9,745 nucleotides of DNA from Actinomycetota bacterium (GCA_003168295.1 PMST01000090.1:1-9745), one strand, 5' to 3'. Positions 1 through 6,861 are shown, numbered from the stretch's first letter. Numbers and translations: made by a program. The notes: generated by a model not told the origin, from the sequence alone.

Positions 1-957
1 ACCCGGCCCGGGGCCTTGTCCTGCAGCCGGCGCACCAGCAGCCCCCACCCCGACCCCAGGATCCCCCGGTTCAGCCCGGCCTTGGCCCGGACGTTCCGGC
101 CCGGGTTCTCCCGGGTGCCTTTCGCGGACCGGGTCATGTTGCCGATCTGCAGGTCCTCGACCCGGATCACGTCGAACCGCCTCGCCATGTCCGTGGACAC
201 CTTCTCGGCCCAGTCCTTGCGCCGGTCCCTCTCCCGTGCCCGCAGCCGCGCGATCGTGCCTTTGACTCGCGCCCGGCGGTGCGAGCCTCGCCTAGCACGG
301 GCCAGCGTGCGCTGCAGCCGCCGCAGCCTGGTTCGCTCCCGCGCAGTCAGGCCGGGGCAGTGCAGCATCTGCCCGGTGGACAGGGCCGCGGAGACCGCCA
401 CCCCCCGGTCAATGCCCACCACCTGGTCGTTACCCGGTGCCGGAACCGGCCCGGGGATCATCACGAAGGCGACATGCCAGCGGCCTGCGCGGTCTCGGGT
501 CACCCGGTAGGACTTCGCGCCCGGCGGTACTGCGCGGGACCAGCGGAACCCTACCCACCCGGCCTTAGAACCCAGACCTGGCCGACATGGCGGGACACGC
601 GGCGCACATCCCACTGCCGCCCACGTCCGACGATTCGGAATTCCTCATCGCGGCCGGCTTTGCGCCACGACGGCCGCCCGGCCGGGTTCTTCGGGTCAAA
701 GAACGCGCCCATCGCCTGGATGAAGTCGCGCAGTGCCTGCTGCTGGACCGTCTGGGAACCGGCGGCCAGCCACGGATGCTCGGCCCTCGCCTGGGTGAGC
801 TGCCGGCACTGTTTCAGGTAGCCCGGTGCGCCCTTGCGGCCCGGGTGCCAGTGGGAGTGCTGCTCGACAGCGAGGTTCCAGATGTACCGGGCGTGGCGCA
901 GTGGTCCTGCAGCACCGTCTCCTGGGTAGGGGTGGGGATGAGCCGGAATCGGGACAT
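1..957 (-). pseudogene. tnpB: IS200/IS605-type TnpB (OrfB), frameshifted and cut by the window edge
   Basis: This is the relic of an RNA-guided nuclease-like TnpB protein of IS200/IS605/IS1341-type elements. The reading starts at ATG 957 (MSRFRLIPTPTQETVLQDHC). Near 898 it must change frame to continue as RHARYIWNLAVEQHSHW, and near 566 it must change frame again to continue as KAGWVGFRWSR. Each change fits loss of one C (TGC-CGC to TGCGC; CCT-AAG to CT-AAG). The last frame is open to position 1. It contains the first RuvC-like Asp in VVGIDRGVAVS and the RuvC-II Glu in VIRVEDLQIGNM, then an RAKAGLNRGIL motif. The C4 zinc finger and last RuvC Asp would lie beyond the left edge. No tnpA is present in the window. 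With two separate frameshifts the copy is almost certainly non-functional, unless these are sequencing errors. No clear ribosome binding site precedes ATG 957. Confidence 0.9.
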
Positions 958-1013
958 GCGAACACACTATCGGATACCGCTGACATTTCCGGGAGGTGAA
1001 GCGGCGTTTCGTT

Positions 1014-1031
1014 CCCGGCCTGAAGGTCGGG
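1014..1031. repeat. Hairpin upstream of the tnpB relic
   Basis: Two 7-base arms, CCCGGCC (1014-1020) and GGTCGGG (1025-1031), pair with one G:T wobble around a TGAA loop. On the minus strand the centre reads CCTTCAGG, a form of hairpin commonly seen at the ends of actinobacterial tnpB elements, where it belongs to the element end and guide RNA scaffold. Here it lies about 57 nt upstream of the tnpB start, in tnpB orientation. It could be the left-end structure of this element or the right end of an earlier neighbouring copy. The hairpin is seen directly; its role is inferred. Confidence 0.5.
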
Positions 1032-1060
1032 GTCTCTACGTCGCGATTCTGATGACAAAA

Positions 1061-1142
1061 TCCAGCAGCCCGGGAGGACAACGGGCAGCCGCGTTCACGA
1101 CCGGCGAAGAGCCCGGGACCACCACGCCACGCTGTGCCATGG
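1061..1142 (+). repeat. Imperfect direct repeat, copy A (relic of a MerR-type gene start?)
   Basis: This segment matches 2542-2621 in the same orientation at roughly three quarters identity. The core is nearly identical: 1081-1109 against 2561-2589 has 26 of 29 bases the same. Copy A has a good Shine-Dalgarno-like GGAGGA (1073-1078) upstream of the place where copy B has an ATG. In copy A that ATG is GCG (1091-1093) and the codons read AFTTGE instead of copy B's MFTIGE. MFTIGE is a typical start of MerR-family regulators. The right boundary coincides with the point where the LysR fragment begins. It is probably a decayed duplicate of a regulator's 5' end. Confidence 0.6.
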
Positions 1143-1502
1143 CCGCCGACGACGCCTGGGCCGCGCGCCGCTCCCTGCGCCTGGCCGAGATCAGCGAGCG
1201 CACGCTGGTCATCGACCGGCGCACCGGAACGACGACCCTGGACCTTTGGCCGTCCGGGACGTGCCCGGCCATCGAGTACACCGGCGACATCGACGACTGG
1301 CTGACCGCGATCGCGACGGGCCGCTACGTCGGCATTGCCCCGGAGTCCACCGTGGCCCAGTATCCCCGGCCCGGCGTGGTTTTACCGGCCGATGCGTGAC
1401 GCCCCGCCCGTGCCCGTCCGCCTGGCCTGGTGGCGGGACGACCCGCAGCCCGCGACCGCCGCGGTCACCGGGCTGGTCACCGGGCTCTACCGCGGCGGGT
1501 GA
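1139..1502 (+). pseudogene. C-terminal fragment of a LysR-family transcriptional regulator, frameshifted
   Basis: The translation from about 1139 (ADDAWAARRSLRLAEISERT, then LVIDRRTGTTTLDLW and GDIDDWLTAIATGRYVGIAP) is recognisable as the last part of a LysR-type effector-binding domain. Near 1379-1383 the frame breaks: GTGGTTTTACCGG carries one extra T compared with the expected GTG-GTT-TAC-CGG (VVYR). Dropping that T restores PMRDAPPVPVRLAWWRDD through to VTGLYRGG and a TGA at 1500-1502. About 120 of the usual ~300 residues remain. The DNA-binding helix-turn-helix and most of the effector domain are missing, and the left end abuts repeat copy A. It should not encode a working regulator. It converges on the epimerase gene, with stop codons about 31 nt apart. 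Confidence 0.8.
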
Positions 1503-1533
1503 GCTGCCGGTTCAACTCGATCCGCGCGGTGGC

Positions 1534-2532
1534 TTACGACGACGCCTGAGTGAGGGCGGTGATCAGCGCGCGTTCTCGTCCGGCGCTCAGGCCGGCTCCT
1601 CTGGCCCGGTCCAGGCCCTGTTCGCGCTCCCAGGTCAGTACGTCGGCGAGCAGCCCGGCCCGCGGCCGGTGCCGTAGTCCGGCCGCGAGCGCGGCCTGGC
1701 CGCTGCGGGCGCCGAAACCCTCCCATCCGGGCTCGGCTATCCACATCGCCAACGATTCCGGGCCCATGAACTCGGCGACCTTCTGCTCGGTCAGCCAGGC
1801 CGGGTCCGCCTGGACGACCGGGCCGGTGTGGCCGCCTGCCGCGCGGGACAACTCGATCCAGCGGCCGAACGGGACCACCGGGCCGACCGCGTCAAAGCTT
1901 CCGGTGGTTCCGGCCTGGGCGCAGTCGAGCAGCCACGCCGCCAGGTCGCGGGCGTCCACCACCTGGGTCGCCAGGTCCGGGCTGTCGGGTACGAGCATGG
2001 GCCCGAGCGGGTCCCGGGCGGCGCGCGCGACCCAGTAGCCAGAGCGCCCGGTGTGATCGCCGGGTCCGCCGATCAGCCCGGCCCGGGCGATCAGCAGCCG
2101 GCCGCCGACGGCTTCGGCGCTGGCCCGCTCGCACGCCACCTTCGCCTCACCGTACTGCTCAGCGTCGACCTCGTCGGCCCCGGCCGCGGCGAGCAGCGGC
2201 GCGCTCTCATCGGCGCCGAGGGCTTCGTGTGAGGCATAGACGCTGCCCGAGGACACGTAAGTCCAGTGCGCGGTCCGCTCGGCCAGCGCGGCCAGCGCGT
2301 TCCGGACGAGGCCGGGCTGCCATGACACCTCGACGACCGCGTCCCAGTCACGCTCGCGTACCTGGTTGTAGGCCCCGCCGTGGCGCCGGTCGGCCGCGAC
2401 CAGCCGCGCCCCGGCGGCCACAGGGCCGCTTTCCCCCCGGGCCAGGCAGGTCACCGTGTGTCCGCGTTCGACGGCTTGCCGGCTCACCTCGCGTCCTAGC
2501 CACGCCGTACCACCCAGAACGAGAACATCCAT
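1534..2532 (-). CDS. NAD(P)-dependent epimerase/reductase-like protein (extended SDR fold)
   Basis: The 332-residue protein starts with a Rossmann nucleotide-binding motif, [10 protein letters not shown] (about residues 5-14), a known variant of the extended short-chain dehydrogenase/reductase glycine motif. The catalytic layout is present: SSGSVY (94-99) and Y127-G-E-A-K131, the YxxxK pair. A later [11 protein letters not shown] segment (192-202) is typical of the family. It should bind NAD(H) or NADP(H) in the cytoplasm. The substrate cannot be told from sequence; related proteins are usually annotated only as NAD-dependent epimerase/dehydratase or reductase. Length is normal and no key residue is missing. 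The start at 2532 ([11 protein letters not shown]) sits correctly before the first beta strand, though its ribosome binding site is weak (GGA about 9 nt upstream). It is the only intact gene between two copies of an ~80-bp repeat, with regulator debris on both sides. Confidence 0.9.
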   Translation of the reverse strand: MDVLVLGGTAWLGREVSRQAVERGHTVTCLARGESGPVAAGARLVAADRRHGGAYNQVRERDWDAVVEVSWQPGLVRNALAALAERTAHWTYVSSGSVYASHEALGADESAPLLAAAGADEVDAEQYGEAKVACERASAEAVGGRLLIARAGLIGGPGDHTGRSGYWVARAARDPLGPMLVPDSPDLATQVVDARDLAAWLLDCAQAGTTGSFDAVGPVVPFGRWIELSRAAGGHTGPVVQADPAWLTEQKVAEFMGPESLAMWIAEPGWEGFGARSGQAALAAGLRHRPRAGLLADVLTWEREQGLDRARGAGLSAGRERALITALTQASS

Positions 2533-2541
2533 GCCAGCTAG

Positions 2542-2621
2542 TCCAGCACCTTGGGGGAAGACGGGCAGCCATGTTCACGATCGGCGAAGCGTCCTAAGAT
2601 GACGACGCCGCGCTCGGATGG
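2542..2621 (+). repeat. Imperfect direct repeat, copy B
   Basis: This is the partner of 1061-1142, about 1.48 kb away in the same orientation. The best-conserved part is 2561-2589 (26 of 29 bases identical to copy A), and a second block, ACGACGCCGCGCT, is also shared with few changes. It starts 10 bases behind the start codon of the epimerase gene, so that gene's promoter must lie in or beyond it. The copies are too long and too diverged to be a target-site duplication from a recent insertion; an old duplication or two related gene starts fits better. Confidence 0.65.
2571..2597 (+). pseudogene. Possible 5' remnant of a MerR-family regulator gene
   Basis: ATG at 2571 opens an eight-codon frame, MFTIGEAS, followed by TAA at 2595-2597. 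MFTIGE is the usual beginning of MerR-family proteins, where it leads into the winged helix-turn-helix. The region before it (GGGGGAAG, 2553-2560) resembles a ribosome binding site about 10 nt upstream. Nothing MerR-like follows in any frame up to the next gene. It would have been divergent from the epimerase gene, a common regulator-target arrangement. The call rests on very few residues and is tentative. Confidence 0.3.
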
Positions 2622-2672
2622 AAGAGTCAGCAAGGCTGGAGCGAGCGTTCAGCCGGTATCCAGGCCCGCTGC

Positions 2673-2691
2673 TTAGGTTTCTGGTTAGGTT
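2673..2691 (+). promoter_or_regulatory. TTAGGTT direct repeats, possible promoter of the membrane protein gene
   Basis: The heptamer TTAGGTT occurs at 2673-2679 and 2685-2691, 12 bp apart start to start. Each contains TAGGTT, which fits the loose actinobacterial -10 pattern TANNNT. The second would put a transcript start about 40 nt before the GTG at 2739. No convincing -35 element is seen. It could equally be a pair of regulator half-sites. Apart from repeat copy B, this is the only visible signal in the 206-base gap 2533-2738. Confidence 0.25.
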
Positions 2692-2738
2692 CGCTGGCGG
2701 ACGCACATGGGCGGGCTAGAGCAGGAAGGGCTGGGAAC

Positions 2739-4289
2739 GTGTTTGACAAGGTGACCATCACGTACCGGGGAGCGAAGTACGAGATTGGCCGGGGGCGGAA
2801 CTTCTACGGAATCTGGGCCATCGGAGGACCCAGGCCGCAGCCATTGCAGTGGTGGCCGGAAACCTCCGAAGGCTGGTCTGCCGCGTGGGCGAGGTTCACT
2901 GAAGTCGAGGCACCGGGCGCCATTACCCCGGTCGGCCGGCGTACCCCCCCGATTGCCTCAAGCCCGGTTCCCTCCGGCCGTGCGCAGGCAGGGGAGAGCG
3001 CGGCCGGCCGCGACGCGGGCACGACGACCCTGGCCGGCCCGGCCACAGCCGTGCTGGACGACAGGGCGGGCGCGGCCGGCTCGGGCGGTGCCCCGTTCGC
3101 CCAGGGCTCCCCGTTCACCCAGGGTCCCCCGTTCGCGCAGGGTGGCGGTCCGACCGCCACGAGGACGGCCACGCTCAGCGGCCCGCGGACCGCTACGGTC
3201 GGTGCGGCGCTGCTGGCTGTGGGGGTCATCCTTGGCATCGCGGGGCTCTTCCCGGTCTACCTGGCCGGATCGAGCCTGTCCCAGCAGCCTGCAGAGCTTG
3301 TCCCGCACGCCATCTACCTTGCCGTCTGGGCCGCGAGTACGGTGCTCATCCTGCTCGGCGGCATCCGCCTGCGGCTGGGAGCCTTGCTGAGCGCGGGACT
3401 CAGCGTCGTTACGTTCGGCCTGTTTTTCGCCGATGCGGGCAGCGCGATCGCCGGAGGTGCGCACACGGGAGGCTGGGGCCTGTGGCTCTCCCTGCTGGGC
3501 TGGCTCGCCTGCGCCGCCGGAACCGTGCTGGCTTTCCTGCTCCGCACCGCCGGTACGAAGCAGACCAGCGACGCGCCGGGCTGGCTGGCCCGCCGCGGCC
3601 ACCTGGGCCGTCCGCGCGGGTCAGAGCTTGGCCCGGTCGTAATGCTGGTGCTGGCCGGCCTCGGGGTGGCCGCCGCCTTCGCTCCCAGCTGGGACAGCTA
3701 CACGCTGCACACGGCGGCCGGGCAGTCCCAGTCCCTGACCGCGGGTAATGCCTTCTCCAACCCTGGCCTGGTGATCGCCGGGGACGTCGCCGTCATGGTC
3801 GCGCTCGCCGCCGTGGTCATCGTGGCCGCCTTGTGGCGCCCCATCCGCCACGGGGCGCTGCTGCTCGCCGGCGCCGTCATCCCGATGGCGGCTCAGGCCA
3901 TCTCGGCCCTCATCCAGGCCGGCGAAGCCACCCCTCCGACTCAGTTCGGGATCACGCCCGCGCAGGCCACGCAGATCGGCCTCACGATCGATTCGGGTCT
4001 CACGCCGGCGTTCTGGATCTACTGCGGGTTCCTCGTCGCGCTGATGGTCTCGTGCGCCTGGATGCTCTTCTCGCCGCACCAGGCCGCCGGCTCGCCGCGC
4101 GAGGCCTTCGGGCCGATGTCAGGCCCCGCGGCCGGTGCGGACGCCTACCCGTGGAGCCCGGCCGCGCCTGACGCCGGCCAGCAGCGCAGCATCCGGCCGG
4201 CCGCCGCCGCCGCCGACGAGTCGGGCGACCTGGATGACGACGAATCCGAGACCGGTATAGTCCCCGGCTTCGAACCGCCGACCAGTTAG
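2739..4289 (+). CDS. Multi-pass membrane protein of unknown function with a Trp-rich N-terminal head
   Basis: I do not recognise a named family. The 516-residue protein has three parts. Residues 1-60 form a small soluble head rich in aromatic and basic residues (YRGAKYEIGRGRNFYGIWAI, then PLQWWPETSEGWSAAWARF). Residues 61-150 are a disordered Pro/Ala/Gly/Thr linker with a three-fold PFxQG repeat. From about 153 come eight likely membrane spans (153-175, 190-208, 212-235, 246-268, 297-316, 344-366, 371-393, 424-444). The last ~70 residues are a soluble acidic tail (GDLDDDESETG). There is no N-terminal signal peptide, so the head is probably cytoplasmic. The start is GTG at 2739, with AGGAAGGG (2723-2730) placed 8 nt before it. 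The CocE-type hydrolase gene begins 31 nt after the stop, so the two are probably co-transcribed. A sensing or scaffold role is possible but unproven. Confidence 0.8.
   Translation: MFDKVTITYRGAKYEIGRGRNFYGIWAIGGPRPQPLQWWPETSEGWSAAWARFTEVEAPGAITPVGRRTPPIASSPVPSGRAQAGESAAGRDAGTTTLAGPATAVLDDRAGAAGSGGAPFAQGSPFTQGPPFAQGGGPTATRTATLSGPRTATVGAALLAVGVILGIAGLFPVYLAGSSLSQQPAELVPHAIYLAVWAASTVLILLGGIRLRLGALLSAGLSVVTFGLFFADAGSAIAGGAHTGGWGLWLSLLGWLACAAGTVLAFLLRTAGTKQTSDAPGWLARRGHLGRPRGSELGPVVMLVLAGLGVAAAFAPSWDSYTLHTAAGQSQSLTAGNAFSNPGLVIAGDVAVMVALAAVVIVAALWRPIRHGALLLAGAVIPMAAQAISALIQAGEATPPTQFGITPAQATQIGLTIDSGLTPAFWIYCGFLVALMVSCAWMLFSPHQAAGSPREAFGPMSGPAAGADAYPWSPAAPDAGQQRSIRPAAAAADESGDLDDDESETGIVPGFEPPTS
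3093..3146 (+). repeat. Three 18-bp in-frame tandem repeats
   Basis: Three adjacent 18-base units encode PFAQGS, PFTQGP and PFAQGG, in the disordered linker of the membrane protein (residues 119-136). The units differ at a few third and first codon positions, so the duplication is not very recent. The repeat only lengthens the linker and leaves the frame intact. Confidence 0.8.
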
Positions 4290-4320
4290 CCGAAACAGCA
4301 GCCGCGGAAAGGGCAGCGTG

Positions 4321-6033
4321 ATGAGCCAGCAGACCGCCAAGACCGCCCCGGGCCAGACCCTCGCCGCCCGCCCGCTGAGCCCGGCCGCGGCCATCGGCGG
4401 GAAGGTGATTGCCCGGTCCTGGTCGTTGCCGCCGCAACGCAACCGGGTCATGGTCGAGCGTGACGTCCGGGTGCCCATGTCCGACGGTACGGTTCTGCTC
4501 GCTGATCACTACCTGCCGGTCGCCGTCGCGTCGGCGGCCACCGTGCTGGTGCGCTGCCCGTACGGCCGCCGCGGCCCGTTCGGCCTGCAGACCGCCCAGA
4601 TCCTCGCCGAACGTGGCTACCACGCACTCCTCCAGAGCTGCCGCGGCACCTTCGGCTCGGGCGGTGAGTTCGAGCCGATGCGCAACGAGATCTCGGACGG
4701 GCACGACACCGCCGCCTGGCTCCGCGAGCAGAGCTGGTTTGACGGACGGCTCGCGACCTACGGCCCTAGCTACCTCGGGTTCGTCCAGTGGGCGCTGGCC
4801 ATGGACCCGCCGCCGGAGCTGGTGGCGGCCATCGTGCACGTGGGCCCGCATGACTTCAGCCGGGTCGCCTATCGCAACGGCGTCTTCGATCTCTATAACT
4901 TCCTGAGCTGGAGCGACCTGATCGCCCACCAGGAAAGCACGGGCATGCTGCGCGGCATGGTGCGGACCTTCACGGCCGAGCGGCGGCTACGCCCGGCGCT
5001 CGACCGGCTGCCGGTCACGGCCGGGGCGCACGACCTGCTCGGCGACGACGCGAAGTGGCTGGACCGCTGGCTGGAACACCCGCGGCTGACCGACTCGTTC
5101 TGGGCGCCGCTGCAGTGCGGCGCCGCCCTGGAACGCATCGCGGTTCCGGTCTTGCTGGTGGGCGGCTGGCAGGACTTGTTCATCGAGCAGACCCTCGAGC
5201 AGTACCGCGTGCTGGCCGGCCGCGGCGTGCCCACCCGGCTGATCGTGGGTCCGTGGACGCACCTGGACGTCGCGACCAAGGCCGGCTCGGCGGTCGTGGA
5301 GAGCCTGGCCTGGCTCGACCGGTACGCGGGCACCGGCCGGGCCGCACCTTCGCCCGCCGCCCCGGACAGCTCGGTGCGCATCTGGGTCGGCGGCGAGGGC
5401 GCGGAACAGTGGCGTGAAACCACGGGCTGGCCTCCGCCCCGCACCGCGGAGCAGCGATGGTACCTCGGGCCGCACGGCATGCTCGGCACCGCCGAGCCCG
5501 CCGCAGCCGCGGATTCGGCCCGCTTCCGGTACGACCCGGCCGATCCCACGCCGTCCGTCGGCGGCGCCCTGCTGGCCGTGACCGCGGGTACGCGCGATAA
5601 CCGGGCGGTCGAGCGGCGGTCTGACGTCCTGGTCTTCAGCAGTGAGCCGCTCGGCCAGCCGGTCGAGGTCATCGGTGATGTCACCGCCGAGCTTTCTGTG
5701 ACGCGCGACAACCCCTACGCGGACCTGTTCGTGCGCTTGTGCGACGTCGGCCCGCGGGGCCGTTCGCTTAACGTCTGCGATGGCATCGTCCGGCTGACCG
5801 AGCAGGACCCGCTGTCCGGTGCCGTCCGGGTCTCGCTGTCCGGCGCGGCGCACCGTTTCGGACCCGGGCACCGGCTCCGTCTCCAGGTCTCAGGCGGCGC
5901 GCATCCGCGCTTCGCACGCAACCCCGGCAATGGGCAGGTCGACGCGGCCGCAGAGGATCTCGTGCCCACGCAGTACGACATCGGCCTGACCGCGGAAAAT
6001 ACCTCGGTACTCCGCCTGCCGATCTCTGGCTAG
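4321..6033 (+). CDS. CocE/NonD-family (X-Pro dipeptidyl-peptidase S15-like) serine hydrolase
   Basis: This is an alpha/beta hydrolase related to cocaine esterase CocE and the S15 X-Pro dipeptidyl peptidases, which cleave esters or amides by a Ser-Asp-His triad. Numbering from ATG 4321 (570 residues), the nucleophile is S150 in YGPSYLGF, the Asp is D285 in GGWQDLF and the His is H314 in GPWTHLD. An RGTFGSGG motif near 109 is also typical. The entry motif VPMSDGTVLLADHYLP (about 51-66) is characteristic. The C-terminal third, from about residue 350, is the beta jelly-roll domain of this family (for example DVLVFSSEPL and TAELSV). Length is normal. A GTG at 4318 is also possible, but the GGAAAGGG at 4306-4313 is 7 nt from the ATG and only 4 nt from the GTG. 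No signal peptide is seen, so it is probably cytoplasmic. The substrate is unknown. It follows the membrane protein gene by 31 nt and overlaps the convergent MBL gene by 4 nt. Confidence 0.93.
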   Translation: MSQQTAKTAPGQTLAARPLSPAAAIGGKVIARSWSLPPQRNRVMVERDVRVPMSDGTVLLADHYLPVAVASAATVLVRCPYGRRGPFGLQTAQILAERGYHALLQSCRGTFGSGGEFEPMRNEISDGHDTAAWLREQSWFDGRLATYGPSYLGFVQWALAMDPPPELVAAIVHVGPHDFSRVAYRNGVFDLYNFLSWSDLIAHQESTGMLRGMVRTFTAERRLRPALDRLPVTAGAHDLLGDDAKWLDRWLEHPRLTDSFWAPLQCGAALERIAVPVLLVGGWQDLFIEQTLEQYRVLAGRGVPTRLIVGPWTHLDVATKAGSAVVESLAWLDRYAGTGRAAPSPAAPDSSVRIWVGGEGAEQWRETTGWPPPRTAEQRWYLGPHGMLGTAEPAAAADSARFRYDPADPTPSVGGALLAVTAGTRDNRAVERRSDVLVFSSEPLGQPVEVIGDVTAELSVTRDNPYADLFVRLCDVGPRGRSLNVCDGIVRLTEQDPLSGAVRVSLSGAAHRFGPGHRLRLQVSGGAHPRFARNPGNGQVDAAAEDLVPTQYDIGLTAENTSVLRLPISG

Positions 6034-6815
6034 ACCGGTCGGGGCCAGAAGTACCGCACCTGCTCCTCGTGCGTGACCCGCAGCCAGTCCGCACAGCCCT
6101 CAAGCCGCGGGTCACGGGACGGTTTACCGCCCGCGATGGCGTCGAGATACGCCGAATCCAGGGCGAGCCGCCTGCGGAACTCGGCGGCTTCCCCGACATG
6201 CCCGTGGCCGGGGATGACCTGGCGCACGCCGGGTACGGCGGCCAGCCGTGCCAGGCCGGTCCGGTAATCGCCGAGCGGATCCGCCGCGAGGACGTCAAGC
6301 AGCGGGATCTCCGCGTCGGAGCACATGTCGCCCGCGACCAGGACGCCGGTGCCGGGAAGGAAAACGGCGCCGTGGCCGGGGGCGTGGGCGTCGTGCACGA
6401 TCAGCCGGGCCTCCGGCCCGTCCCACGGGATGGCCGAAGCATCCAGCGGTCGCAGCCGTCCGACCAGCGACAGGTCGTGACCGGGCGCGTCGTGGCGGAC
6501 CTCGGTGAGGATGCCGTCCCGTTCGGTCTCGGCAGCGGTCACCGCGGCGGGCGCGGCGTACCTGGGGGCGCCGCCGAACTCGGCGCTCCACAGCACGTGG
6601 TCCCAGTGCGGGTGAGTCGACCATGCCGCCGCGGGCCGCAGCCCCAGGGCACGCAGCGAGGCCGCCAGCGCCGCCAGCTCGGCCACGGTCACGGCCGGAT
6701 CGATGAGCAGGCACCCGCCCGACCCGGTAGATCCGGCGACAACGGTCGTGGTGGTCAGCGCGTACGAGCTTGTCCCGACGAGCACCCCCGGCGCAATCTC
6801 GGTCAAGCTCCGCAT
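6030..6815 (-). CDS. MBL-fold metallo-hydrolase
   Basis: The 261-residue protein has the complete metal-binding set of the metallo-beta-lactamase superfamily. The HxHxDH motif is T-H68-P-H70-W-D72-H73, followed by H148 in HAPGHGA, D163 in LVAGDM and H204 in IPGHGHVG, which together should hold two metal ions, usually zinc. The N-terminal strand pattern GGCLLIDPAVT is also usual. The family cleaves many substrates (lactones, thioesters, beta-lactams, phosphodiesters); nothing here picks one out. There is no signal peptide, which speaks against a secreted beta-lactamase. It starts 46 nt after the P450 stop codon on the same strand and may be co-transcribed with it. The start ATG 6815 has no Shine-Dalgarno sequence. 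Its stop TAG (6032-6030) overlaps the stop of the convergent CocE-type gene in a shared CTAG. Confidence 0.92.
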   Translation of the reverse strand: MRSLTEIAPGVLVGTSSYALTTTTVVAGSTGSGGCLLIDPAVTVAELAALAASLRALGLRPAAAWSTHPHWDHVLWSAEFGGAPRYAAPAAVTAAETERDGILTEVRHDAPGHDLSLVGRLRPLDASAIPWDGPEARLIVHDAHAPGHGAVFLPGTGVLVAGDMCSDAEIPLLDVLAADPLGDYRTGLARLAAVPGVRQVIPGHGHVGEAAEFRRRLALDSAYLDAIAGGKPSRDPRLEGCADWLRVTHEEQVRYFWPRPV

Positions 6816-6821
6816 CAGGTT

Positions 6822-6827
6822 GGTATA
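6822..6827 (-). promoter_or_regulatory. Possible -10 element for a leaderless MBL transcript
   Basis: On the minus strand TATACC ends six bases before ATG 6815, in a short AT-richer stretch (GATATACC) within very GC-rich sequence. There is no Shine-Dalgarno sequence before this ATG. Leaderless messages are common in actinomycetes and need a -10 at about this distance. The hexamer lacks the final T of TANNNT and no -35 is clear, so this is a weak call. Confidence 0.25.
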
Positions 6828-6843
6828 TCACCCGGTCCGAGGT

Positions 6844-6860
6844 CGCCGGGCCGCCCGGCG
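6844..6860. terminator. GC-rich hairpin directly after the P450 stop codon
   Basis: CGCCGGG (6844-6850) and CCCGGCG (6854-6860) form a perfect 7-bp stem with a three-base loop, one base beyond the P450 TGA. There is no T-run, so it does not fit a standard intrinsic terminator. It may weaken read-through or protect the 3' end of the P450 message, leaving the MBL gene partly uncoupled. The role is inferred. Confidence 0.35.
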
Positions 6861-6861
6861 T

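Noticed and set aside
16..821. Long plus-strand open frames opposite the tnpB relic
   Set aside because: They are Arg/Pro/Ser-rich translations typical of the antisense of GC-rich genes. The minus strand gives clear TnpB motifs over the same bases.
566..900. Programmed frameshifting to express TnpB
   Set aside because: Two separate shifts would be needed and no slippery sequence or stimulatory structure is evident at either site. Single-base deletions explain both.
587..1399. A 270-codon plus-strand frame as one gene
   Set aside because: Its first 180 codons are antisense to tnpB and upstream debris with no family resemblance. Only the end from about 1139 is LysR-like, and that part is frameshifted at 1379-1383.
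1061..2621. The direct repeats as target-site duplications or ends of a mobile element carrying the epimerase
   Set aside because: They are too long and too diverged, and no transposase or terminal inverted repeats lie between them.
4000..4929. 309-codon minus-strand frame across the membrane protein/hydrolase junction
   Set aside because: Low-complexity Arg/Gly/Ala composition, no recognisable domain, and it crosses two well-supported plus-strand genes.
4893..5871. Long minus-strand frames opposite the CocE-type gene
   Set aside because: Antisense shadows. The plus strand has the full catalytic triad and jelly-roll domain throughout.
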